Shown: in pieces, positions 1 through 7,044 of the stretch
How positions within the stretch are numbered: position 1 is the stretch's first letter
Layout of the letters: each line of letters opens with the position of its first letter
Notes under the pieces: generated by a model
Told to the model about the DNA's origin: nothing
The model's input: only the letters and a program-made list of their open reading frames with translations
Database searches by the model: none
Source: JANMMJ01 sp031373255
GTDB lineage: Bacteria > Pseudomonadota > Alphaproteobacteria > Rhizobiales > Aestuariivirgaceae
Direction of reading: 5' to 3'
Assembly: GCA_031373255.1 (NCBI GenBank)
Contig: JANMMJ010000232.1
Coordinates: 1-22,722, forward strand
Length of the DNA: 22,722 nt
Position numbers and translations under genes: made by a program

Positions 1-1202
1 TTCCAGACGAGATTGCCGGAAACACCCCTGAAGTCGCATGTATCGATACCATCTCCGCCGTTGAGTTTATCACTGGAAGCAGCAGCTCCCGCCGAGAGTG
101 TGTCATTGCCCGCCCCGCCCTGCAGCGAATTGTTGCCGCCATCACCGGCCAAGAAATCATTGCCCGCGTTCCCTTGCAGCAGATCGTTTCCAGCAGCACC
201 CGTGAGGGTATCATTTCCAACAGCGCCAAGCAGCGTATCATTCCCGAGACCGCCATCGATCGCATTATTGCCCGAACCGCCAGTTATTGAATCATTGCCG
301 GATCCGAGTTTTCCCGCCTCAAAACCTGAGGCAGTTGAATTGGCAATGCCGGTGGCGCCGGTTTCCATGTTCCAAACAACGGCAACGAGAAGCTGCGAGA
401 GATCCAGTGTATCGGTGCCTGCTCCACCACTGAGTTCGTTCGATTGCAGGCCACCCACAAACGTGTCATTGCCCAATCCGCCGTTGATCGTGTTGGCCCC
501 TGCACCGCCATCGAGAAGATCATTGCCATCGCCGCCGATCAGGGTGTCGTTTCCGGCGAGTCCCAAAATCGTGTCGTTGCCAGCACCGCCATTGATGGAA
601 TTGTTCTCGGCGCTTCCAGAAACCGAGTCATTTCCCGATCCCATGACTGCGATTTCAAAGCCCACGGCCGTGCCGCCCGCAACGCCGTTGATACTGGAGA
701 GGCCTGCGTCCATATCCCAAATCCAGCTGGCCGCACTGGCGCTCAAGTTGAGCGTATCGGTGCCCGCTCCACCATCGAGACTGTCAAAATCATCGCCGCT
801 TGAAATTGTGTCGTCGCCGCCGCCGCCAAGAACGGTATCATCGCCTGTACCACCGTTCAGCGAGTCATTTCCGGAGTCACCGGAGACTGAATCGTTTCCG
901 TCATTGCCCGATAACGTATCGCCGCCAATTCCACCCGACAGCGTATCGGCATTCGCACCACCTGCCATGGAGTCATTGCCAAGACCACCATTGAGGCTAT
1001 CGTTCCCGTCTCCTCCATCCATGGTATCGTTGCCGACGCCGGAACCAACCGTGTCGTCGCCGGCGCCACAGGTGAAACTGTCACCGATCGTATCGGCCAG
1101 AAGGGCGAGGTCGGTGAGAAGTGTCCCTGTACTGATGAAGCCGGTTAATGAAATGCCAACGTCAGCCAGGTCTGCCGATACGGTTCCGGTGAATTGCGCC
1201 AT
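1..1202 (-). CDS. RTX-type calcium-binding repeat protein, 5' part (3' end outside window)
   Basis: The minus-strand frame is open from an ATG at 1202 (protein start MAQFTGTVSADLADVG) to the window edge, about 400 codons without a stop. AGAGGG lies 8 nt upstream of the ATG. After about 50 non-repetitive residues the protein is tandem glycine/aspartate nonapeptides of the GGxGxDxLx type, which fold as a Ca2+-binding beta-roll; such proteins are normally exported by type I secretion using a C-terminal signal, here outside the window. The repeats are interrupted about every 115-120 residues by a non-RTX segment of the form GTDTLxLS...W.MxxG...GFE (around 640-770 and 300-440, with a third starting at the left edge). 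No catalytic domain or N-terminal signal peptide is visible. Family is clear; role (adhesin, matrix, surface layer or toxin) is not. The long reading frame on the opposite strand is only the shadow of the repeats. Confidence 0.88.
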   Translation of the reverse strand, partial: MAQFTGTVSADLADVGISLTGFISTGTLLTDLALLADTIGDSFTCGAGDDTVGSGVGNDTMDGGDGNDSLNGGLGNDSMAGGANADTLSGGIGGDTLSGNDGNDSVSGDSGNDSLNGGTGDDTVLGGGGDDTISSGDDFDSLDGGAGTDTLNLSASAASWIWDMDAGLSSINGVAGGTAVGFEIAVMGSGNDSVSGSAENNSINGGAGNDTILGLAGNDTLIGGDGNDLLDGGAGANTINGGLGNDTFVGGLQSNELSGGAGTDTLDLSQLLVAVVWNMETGATGIANSTASGFEAGKLGSGNDSITGGSGNNAIDGGLGNDTLLGAVGNDTLTGAAGNDLLQGNAGNDFLAGDGGNNSLQGGAGNDTLSAGAAASSDKLNGGDGIDTCDFRGVSGNLVW

Positions 1203-1422
1203 TGAATAGTCCCTCTGCCGATAATCTCATCGTAACGTTGCAAAACGTGAGCATTACATGGCGTAAAGATGAACCAGTTCCTAACGGCAAGACTCAATTT
1301 CCCTCAAACAGCATCATTCTGGGGAGTTCTCACATTAAGAATTAAGAGCGAATTTTGCATCTCGCGGTCCAGATCTGTGCATCCGGAGAACACGTGCGTA
1401 CGTAGCGCGACAGTGCCAAATT

Positions 1423-2373
1423 TCAGCGATCCCTGCTTTGATTCATCGCCAGCATTGAACCGGTTGCCGGCATTCCCGCGGCAACCATCGCAAACGTCGG
1501 AATCTCAGAAAGAAGCAAGAAAGCCCAGAGCAGCCCGAACGCAATGGCGCCGAAGTCGGCACAACTGGCGAAGATTGCGCCACCGCGGCGGGTGATATGT
1601 GCAAACAACCAGTATTCCGCCATCAAGGTGAGCGCAAATCCAACAAGGGCAAATCCAGCAGGTTCACCCAAGCTCAATGCACCGAAATCTCCACCCTCCA
1701 GGATCGCCAGGGGCAGGAGCAGAACCAAACTTGCCGTTGCATTGCCAAACGCGACTTGCTGAGCATGGAGCCCTTTTGGCCAGGATGACCACATAAACAC
1801 GGCCATGCCTGCGAAGCTTGCTGGCGCAAGAAATGCAACAACGATCCACAAAATTCCAGATGCATCAGAGGCTGCCTCCGGCATAAGGATTATCGCAGCC
1901 GCTATGACCCCGAGGATCAGTCCGGCAATACGCCTGCGGCTCACCGCTTCGGTGCGCAGCAACATTGTGAAGGCAAAAGTGAATAGTGGCGTCATTGCAA
2001 CGATAAGCGTCAGCAAACCCGCCGGAATGTAACGCGCCGCGAGCAGTTCAGCACCAAGCGAGATAATGTTGCCAAGACACGCAGCCAGAAGGAAAAACCG
2101 CACGCGCCACAGGCTGATCGTGAAAAACTGCCGGCGGCAGAACAGCAGGACATAGAATGCCGACGCCATCACCAGATGGACAATGAGCAGACTACCGAAA
2201 ATCGGAACGTCCCGATCTCCCATCATCTTCGCGAAGATGTATTGCAGGGCCCAGGCGTTGGCCAGGGCGAGGATGGCAAGCGTCAATACCAGCTGGCTGA
2301 TGCCGCGTTGCGAACGCCTGCTGCTGGGAATACCAGTCCGTGTATCAATTGAGAGAGTCAATTGGCGCCTCAC
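1423..2373 (-). CDS. EamA/DMT-family inner-membrane transporter
   Basis: 316-residue integral membrane protein with about ten hydrophobic helices and two EamA-like halves, the usual size and layout of drug/metabolite transporters, which export small metabolites or drugs across the inner membrane. The first half includes a charged segment after the AMTPLFTFAFTMLL helix (LRTEAVSRRRIAG), typical of the family's fourth-to-fifth helix turn. The second half ends in FGLLWAFLLLSEIPTFAMVAAG, close to the usual C-terminal EamA helices. The assigned start is GTG at 2373; there is no good Shine-Dalgarno sequence, and the first 25 residues are hydrophilic, so a later start before the first helix is possible. 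It is transcribed divergently from the SIMPL gene. Substrate cannot be read from the sequence. Confidence 0.85.
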   Translation of the reverse strand: MRRQLTLSIDTRTGIPSSRRSQRGISQLVLTLAILALANAWALQYIFAKMMGDRDVPIFGSLLIVHLVMASAFYVLLFCRRQFFTISLWRVRFFLLAACLGNIISLGAELLAARYIPAGLLTLIVAMTPLFTFAFTMLLRTEAVSRRRIAGLILGVIAAAIILMPEAASDASGILWIVVAFLAPASFAGMAVFMWSSWPKGLHAQQVAFGNATASLVLLLPLAILEGGDFGALSLGEPAGFALVGFALTLMAEYWLFAHITRRGGAIFASCADFGAIAFGLLWAFLLLSEIPTFAMVAAGMPATGSMLAMNQSRDR

Positions 2374-2574
2374 TTGGAAGTGCCTGACCCCTCACCGGAC
2401 CAGTCTAGTTATGAGTAAGAATCATCTGCTTGATATGATGGCCCGCCAGTGGATAACGTAACGTAAGTTTATATGAACGTCAATTCAATTCAGACCGCCG
2501 GGATAGGATAGTTTCCGTCACGCCTTCGCCGCAATCGGTCCGCATCTGGAGCCTTGCCAAATCGGGAGCCCTTG

Positions 2575-3291
2575 ATGATCCGAAACACCCTTGCCACTCT
2601 GATAATCGCTGCCGCCGCTACGCTCGCCGTTCCCGTTCATGCCGAGGATATGAAGATGCAACGCTCCATTTCGCTGTCCGGTCATGGGGAAGTGAAATCT
2701 GCGCCAGATATGGCGGTTGTCACCGCCGGAGTGACGAGTTCTGCCACAACGGCGCGCGAGGCGCTGACCGCAAACAACACGGCAATGAATAGCGTTCTAT
2801 CGGCCCTGACAACGGCCGGCATTGCCGCCAAGGACATCCAGACCTCCAATTTCAACGTGAGTCCGCGCTACGAGTATGTTCAGGACGGCAGCAAGCCGCC
2901 AAGAATTACCGGTTATGACGTATCCAACAATGTGACTGTCACAATTCGCAAGCTGGATGGCCTTGGCCCGGTTCTCGATCAACTGGTCACGGCCGGTTCC
3001 AATCAGATCAACGGCATCCAGTTTCTCATCGACAAACCCGAGATGATTACCGACGAGGCGCGCAAAGACGCAGTAGCCGATGCCGAGCGCAAGGCGAGCG
3101 TCTATGCCAGGGCTGCAAAAGTCAGCCTGGGCAAGGTGATTTCCATCAGTGAAGGCGGCGGATACACGCCCCCTGGACCAGTCTACGCCAAGGCCATGCG
3201 CGCCGAGGCGGCGGATGGCGCAGCCGTTCCGGTTGCCCAGGGCGAGCAGACTGTTGCCATAGATGTGAACGTCGTTTGGGAACTTCAGTAG
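2575..3291 (+). CDS. SIMPL-domain (DUF541) periplasmic protein
   Basis: 238-residue exported protein. Residues 1-23 form a clear Sec signal peptide (hydrophobic core LATLIIAAAATLAVP, cleavage after VHA). The mature part matches the SIMPL/DUF541 pattern: an opening SLSGHGEVKSAPDMAVVTAGV, then TTAGIAAKDIQTSNFNVSPRYEY, then a GYDVSNNVTVTIRKLD strand segment, a DEARKDAVADAERKA helix and a C-terminal TVAIDVNVVWEL strand. SIMPL proteins are periplasmic or outer-membrane associated and linked to oxidative-stress tolerance; the biochemical activity is poorly known. I chose ATG 2575 because GGAG lies 7 nt upstream; an in-frame TTG at 2554 would extend it by 7 residues ahead of the signal peptide. Confidence 0.9.
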   Translation: MIRNTLATLIIAAAATLAVPVHAEDMKMQRSISLSGHGEVKSAPDMAVVTAGVTSSATTAREALTANNTAMNSVLSALTTAGIAAKDIQTSNFNVSPRYEYVQDGSKPPRITGYDVSNNVTVTIRKLDGLGPVLDQLVTAGSNQINGIQFLIDKPEMITDEARKDAVADAERKASVYARAAKVSLGKVISISEGGGYTPPGPVYAKAMRAEAADGAAVPVAQGEQTVAIDVNVVWELQ

Positions 3292-3338
3292 CATCCTGTC
3301 ATTGTCTGGCAGGATCACAGTGATAAGATATCGCCATC

Positions 3339-4289
3339 ATGCCAGTCTGCGAACGCGATCCCTGGCGGATCCAGTATTTCGACCGGGTGCCCTGCCCGGA
3401 TGATATTCTGATTCCGACTGACGACCCCGATAGCTGGAACTGGTATCCCGATCATCGCTGGATCTACGACAAGCTGCGGATAGCGCAGAGCCAGGGGCTT
3501 GCTTGTGGCCCGCACGGCGTGCAGCCGGAGACCTTCCCGGTATTCTCCAAGCCAATGACGAACCTCAAGGGCATGGGCATCGGTAGCCGCGTCATTCGCA
3601 GCGCCGCGGAACTCGATCATTTCTATGCGCCGGGTCACCTGTGGATGCCCCTGCTCACAGGTGTCCATGTTTCCACCGATTGCTCCGTTGAGGACGGGCG
3701 TATAACGTGGTCACGCCAGGCCACCGGCAAGACCTGGGATGACGGCATGTTTGAGTACTGGACCATTCATGCCGAGGGCGATCCATTGGTTGACCAGATG
3801 CTCGGAGCCTGGGTGGACGGCCATATGCGCGGTTATACCGGCATGATGAATTTTGAGACCATTGGCGACAAGATTATCGAAGCGCACCTGCGCTTCGCCG
3901 ACCAATGGTGTGATCTCTACGGCGATGGCTGGGTTGAGGCTCTCGTGCGTCTTTATCAGTACGGAAACTGGAGCTTCGCCGACACCAACCGGCAAGACGG
4001 TTACTCCGTTCCGTTGTTTGCCAGGCATGGCCGCCGCTATTTTCATCCGCCGGAAAAACTTCAGGCCGCGGTCCGGGCCATGCCAGCCATCTCCAGCCTG
4101 CAGATTACGTTCCACGAAGACAAACCGCCGGAAGATCACCCCATGCCGCCCGGCGGTTTTCGCGTCGGCATTGTCAACGCCACGGACCTCAGCGCAGGGA
4201 TCGCCGCCAGGCGGAAACTCGCCGAAGCCTTTCCCGCTGACGCAATTCTTTGGCCGGGCTCAGCCTTAGCCGCGCGCGCTCATGGCTGA
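3339..4289 (+). CDS. Uncharacterised protein with ATP-grasp-like features
   Basis: 316-residue soluble protein with no signal peptide or membrane segment. I do not recognise a named family. Three stretches resemble the ATP-grasp nucleotide-binding core: a lysine-bearing strand and glycine loop (VFSKPMTNLKGMGIGSR, about residues 68-84), a segment like the ligase 'E-x-L-G-x-E-x-S-V-D' strand (WMPLLTGVHVSTDCSVEDGR, about 102-121), and an acidic/arginine strand pair (MMNFETIGDKIIEAHLRFAD, about 169-188) similar to the metal-binding E...E-x-N-x-R of that fold. The N-terminal pre-ATP-grasp domain is missing or replaced. The fold call is inference from motif order; substrate unknown. ATG 3339 has only weak ribosome-binding sequence. 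It follows the SIMPL gene by 47 nt, and its 3' end converges on the carbonic anhydrase gene. Confidence 0.82.
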   Translation: MPVCERDPWRIQYFDRVPCPDDILIPTDDPDSWNWYPDHRWIYDKLRIAQSQGLACGPHGVQPETFPVFSKPMTNLKGMGIGSRVIRSAAELDHFYAPGHLWMPLLTGVHVSTDCSVEDGRITWSRQATGKTWDDGMFEYWTIHAEGDPLVDQMLGAWVDGHMRGYTGMMNFETIGDKIIEAHLRFADQWCDLYGDGWVEALVRLYQYGNWSFADTNRQDGYSVPLFARHGRRYFHPPEKLQAAVRAMPAISSLQITFHEDKPPEDHPMPPGGFRVGIVNATDLSAGIAARRKLAEAFPADAILWPGSALAARAHG

Positions 4290-4311
4290 ATGAGCAGAGG
4301 CAAGGTGATCA

Positions 4312-4947
4312 TCACGCCTTGATCATCGACCACGACGCCGCTTCAGCGTCAAACACGTGCAGCTCACCCATGGAAATATCGAACCAGGCACCGTGCAAGG
4401 ACAACTCCTTGCGATTCTCCTTGATGCGAATCCAGGGAAATGTCCGCAGGTTTGCCAGCGAATGCTCGACCGAGGCCCTTTCCACAAGGCGCTCATGCTG
4501 GTCGTCGCTGCAGCCCTCCTCGCGCGTGACAATGCGCGCCACGTCCTTGATCGGACGCATCCAGCTTCCGATGAAGTCGGTATGGCTCAAGGGGCTGCTG
4601 TCCAGCACCGCGGCCCGGATGCCGCCGCAGCGGCCATGCCCCATGACCACGATGCTCTTGACCGCGAGTGACAGCACCGCAAACTCGATGGCAGCACTGG
4701 TGGCGTGGTGTCCGCCGTCAGGCGTGTAGGGCGGCACCAGATTTGCGACATTGCGAACCACGAAGATTTCGCCAGGCCCGGCATCGAAAATTGTCTCGGG
4801 CGCCGCGCGTGAATCGCAACACGCGATCATCATGACCGTCGGCTTTTGCAGTCCCTCTCCCAAGCTCCGGTAGCGTTCGGCCTCGTCGGTGTAACGTCCC
4901 GCGCGAAAATTCGCGTAGCCATCAAGCAGGCGTCGCGGCAATGACAT
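4312..4947 (-). CDS. Beta-class carbonic anhydrase
   Basis: 211-residue cytoplasmic enzyme for CO2 + H2O to bicarbonate + H+. The zinc-site motifs of the beta class are all present: C43-x-D45-x-R47 within MIACCDSRAAPE and H104-x-x-C107 within VMGHGRCGG. Length is normal for bacterial beta-carbonic anhydrases. The frame stays open upstream to 5085, but the start is placed at ATG 4947: it has GGGAG 6 nt upstream and begins MSLPRRLLDGYANFRAG, the usual N-terminus of the family. The start lies inside the 3' end of the nitrilase-superfamily gene (26-nt overlap), so the two are probably translationally coupled. A bicarbonate-supplying or CO2-recycling role beside an amidohydrolase is plausible. Confidence 0.93.
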   Translation of the reverse strand: MSLPRRLLDGYANFRAGRYTDEAERYRSLGEGLQKPTVMMIACCDSRAAPETIFDAGPGEIFVVRNVANLVPPYTPDGGHHATSAAIEFAVLSLAVKSIVVMGHGRCGGIRAAVLDSSPLSHTDFIGSWMRPIKDVARIVTREEGCSDDQHERLVERASVEHSLANLRTFPWIRIKENRKELSLHGAWFDISMGELHVFDAEAASWSMIKA

Positions 4948-5866
4948 TTGATGCTCCCGAGTTAACCGATGGCTTTGAGATATCGACGACCCTGGCGCGC
5001 GGCAGGCTCGTTGCGCCTGGCTGTTCTGCCCAGTGATTATAGGTTTGCACACCGCCCGACCGGCGGACTTCACGGACAAGATCAAGGTCGAGTGTCGCGT
5101 GAACCCATTGCGGCTGGTTCATTTCGCCGAGCGCCAAAACACCGCCCGGCGGAAACCCGCGGTCGGACGGCGCGAAAATGCCGGCAGCCCCGATATTGAC
5201 CGGGCAAGCCACGACGCCGGGCGCGGTGCCGACGGTCGGGCAGTGCACTGTGTAAAGCTGGTTTTCGAGCGCCCGCGCCACCGCTCCCGTGCGCACCCGC
5301 CAGTAGCCCCAATCGGTTTCGGTATTAGACGGCGCCAGGATGATATCGGCACCTGCTTCCGCCAGAGCCCGGGCGATAAGTGGAAATTCGATATCATAGC
5401 AGATGACCAGCCCAACCCGGGTACTGCCGGTATCGAAGCACACGAGACCCGATCCCGCCTTCACCTTGGCCACATCGCGCTCCCACGGCGTGGGCATAAG
5501 CTTTTCGTATCTTCCTTTAACGCCTGACGGCCCAAAAATATGGGCGGCATTGACTACACCCACAGCCGTATTTTCCAGAAAACTTCCAGCTACGATGGTC
5601 ACGCCATGCTTCTTGGCCAGAGTGGAATGGACGAGGTCAATCTCCGGCACGAGACTGGTAACGGCCGCGATGGCTGCTTCGAGGCTGTCATCAGCCGCGG
5701 CAATGCCCGCAAGTTCCATCGAGCCATATTCGGGGAAAACCAGCAATTCGCCGCCACCCGCCACGGCTTCGGCAACCCATTTCGTGATCTTTGCCTTGTA
5801 GGCCGAGAGCGAAACAAGGGCTTCTGGCGAATATTGTGCCGCTGCAACGCGCAACTGGCGGGACAT
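4922..5866 (-). CDS. Carbon-nitrogen hydrolase (nitrilase superfamily)
   Basis: 314-residue cytoplasmic hydrolase. The Glu-Lys-Cys triad of the nitrilase superfamily is visible: E46 in LLVFPEYGSMEL, K122 in GRYEKLMPTPWER and C156 in LVICYDIEFPL. These enzymes hydrolyse nitriles, amides or N-carbamoyl amines; spacing and the RVAAAQYSP start fit the amidase/carbamoylase-like branches, but the exact substrate cannot be assigned. ATG 5866 begins MSRQLRVAAAQ, where the family's first beta-strand normally starts. It is the upstream gene of a two-gene unit, overlapping the carbonic anhydrase start by 26 nt. If the reaction releases CO2 and ammonia (N-carbamoyl hydrolysis), the partner would handle the CO2; that is inference. 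Confidence 0.92.
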   Translation of the reverse strand: MSRQLRVAAAQYSPEALVSLSAYKAKITKWVAEAVAGGGELLVFPEYGSMELAGIAAADDSLEAAIAAVTSLVPEIDLVHSTLAKKHGVTIVAGSFLENTAVGVVNAAHIFGPSGVKGRYEKLMPTPWERDVAKVKAGSGLVCFDTGSTRVGLVICYDIEFPLIARALAEAGADIILAPSNTETDWGYWRVRTGAVARALENQLYTVHCPTVGTAPGVVACPVNIGAAGIFAPSDRGFPPGGVLALGEMNQPQWVHATLDLDLVREVRRSGGVQTYNHWAEQPGATSLPRARVVDISKPSVNSGASNVIAATPA

Positions 5867-5954
5867 GGGCGGGCTTGCTCCTGTTCAATGCACTGCAACA
5901 TGGCTTGCCCTAACCCGGATTCGATTGCAAGTTTAGCGCTCTGCCCAATAAGTC

Positions 5955-5982
5955 GAACCGGCAGCCCTCGGGCCACCGGTTC
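5955..5982. repeat. Strong inverted repeat (hairpin) in intergenic gap
   Basis: GAACCGG (5955-5961) pairs with CCGGTTC (5976-5982), and GCCC (5964-5967) pairs with GGGC (5970-5973), separated by a symmetrical CA/CA mismatch. It sits in the 222-bp gap between the nitrilase-like gene and the channel-like gene, about 107 nt downstream of the latter's stop. There is no clean T-run after it on either strand, so it may be a weak terminator, an RNA-stabilising hairpin or a dispersed element. Nothing else was seen in the gap. Confidence 0.4.
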
Positions 5983-6088
5983 TGATTTGGCGGGCATCTT
6001 TACATCCGAGATTACCCGCCGAATGCGAGCGCTGTACGGTCGAGAAATACCATCTTGCCATGACAGTTCTACGACGGCGGCAGGCCCC

Positions 6089-6454
6089 TCAGTCCTTCCC
6101 GTCTTCATCGGCGTGAAAACTGTGCAGCAGCCGGTGAAAAACCGGCGCGAGCACCAGTCCGGCAATGCCGAAGATCAGCAGCCCGGAGAAAATCGCGTAA
6201 ATGCCCGCAAAGATCTTGCCTCCGTCGGACTTGAGCGGTGTGAGCGGTCCCATGCCGGACAGGATCATCGCGGCATTGGCGAAGGCATCGACGCAACCCA
6301 TGTCTTCAAAATACCAGTATCCGGCCATGCCAATGCCAAGGCTGCCCAGAATGAAGAGCAATGCCAAAAACACATTCCACCCCAGCCGGTGTATGAAGCG
6401 CTGTGGCGGAGCAAGGGGCTGGCGCTTTGATTCATAAGGAAAACGGTGGTGCAT
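6089..6454 (-). CDS. Small two-helix, ion-channel-like membrane protein
   Basis: 121-residue protein with two transmembrane helices (about residues 26-47 and 80-104) separated by a short amphipathic segment (DAFANAAMILSGMGPL, about 56-71) resembling the pore helix and filter region of 2TM potassium channels. The second helix, IFAGIYAIFSGLLIFGIAGLV, is similar to the inner helix of the Ion_trans_2 group. The usual TVGYGD filter is absent; LSGMGPL occupies that place, so potassium selectivity is doubtful. The start is placed at ATG 6454 (MHHRFPYESKRQ); the frame extends upstream to 6658, but that stretch is low-complexity, non-membrane sequence and overlaps the divergent host-attachment gene. 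The fold assignment is tentative. Confidence 0.75.
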   Translation of the reverse strand: MHHRFPYESKRQPLAPPQRFIHRLGWNVFLALLFILGSLGIGMAGYWYFEDMGCVDAFANAAMILSGMGPLTPLKSDGGKIFAGIYAIFSGLLIFGIAGLVLAPVFHRLLHSFHADEDGKD

Positions 6455-6579
6455 GCGGAACGCTTGCACATGAAATGAGCCTTGGCAATGAGCCCGGACA
6501 GCTTGGCCGATTGATTTCGCGCAAGGCTGCCAGGCAAGAGTCCGCCCATAGTTCGGCCCTGAGGAGCATGACCTTGACA

Positions 6580-7029
6580 ATGCCACGCTTGACCAAACTG
6601 GACTGGCTGCTTGTTGCCGATGGCAGCAGGGCGGCGGTGTTTCGCAATGAAGGGCCACCCCATGCTCCTAAGCTGGTCGTGGAAAAGGTTTATGCCATAG
6701 ATAATCCGCCTTCACATCTGCAGGGAAGCGACAAGCCCGGACGGATCAATGACTTCTTTGGGAACAAGTCGGCAATGGAGAGCACCGACTGGCATCAGGT
6801 CGCTGAGGATCGTTTCATCGAACGCATAGCCGCAGACCTGGAGCAGGACCGCAAGGCCGGACGGTTCAGGAATTTGATGATCGCTGCACCGCCCGAGGCG
6901 CTGGGCGTTCTACGCGTGGCAATAACGCGCGCCGTTCACGATACCGTGGTGGCTGAGTTCAACAAGGACTGGACTAAACTTCCCCTGCCCGAACTGGAAA
7001 CGGCCGTCGTCACAGCACTCGGCAAGTAG
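6580..7029 (+). CDS. Host-attachment family protein (PF10116-like)
   Basis: 149-residue soluble protein. The start MPRLTKLDWLLVADGSRAAVFRNEG matches the family hallmark 'W-x-L-V-A-D-x-x-x-A-R-x-F', followed by a central FFGNKSAMESTDWHQVAEDRFIERIAADLE segment and the LMIAAPPEALGVLR strand-turn shared with release-factor-eRF1-like folds. The family is named for a protein needed for attachment to host cells in plant-associated alphaproteobacteria, but it also occurs in free-living species and its biochemistry is unsettled. Start choice is uncertain: GAGGAG (6561-6566) is 7 nt before an in-frame TTG at 6574, which would add only two residues, and 13 nt before ATG 6580. It is convergent with the thioredoxin gene, with 15 nt between stops. 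Confidence 0.88.
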   Translation: MPRLTKLDWLLVADGSRAAVFRNEGPPHAPKLVVEKVYAIDNPPSHLQGSDKPGRINDFFGNKSAMESTDWHQVAEDRFIERIAADLEQDRKAGRFRNLMIAAPPEALGVLRVAITRAVHDTVVAEFNKDWTKLPLPELETAVVTALGK

Positions 7030-7044
7030 AACCAGCCTACGCAT

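Noticed and set aside
13..1209. 398-codon plus-strand open frame rich in Ser/Pro
   Set aside because: It is the antisense of the RTX repeats; Gly/Asp codon periodicity leaves the opposite strand open. The minus-strand frame has a start with a ribosome-binding site and family motifs.
2427..2454. TTGATA ... GATAAC as a promoter for the SIMPL gene
   Set aside because: Spacing of about 16 bp is acceptable but both hexamers are poor enough to be expected by chance.
4278..4295. GCTCAT/ATGAGC hairpin at the convergent ends of the ATP-grasp-like and carbonic anhydrase genes
   Set aside because: Only 6 bp of stem and no T-run on either strand, so not called a terminator.
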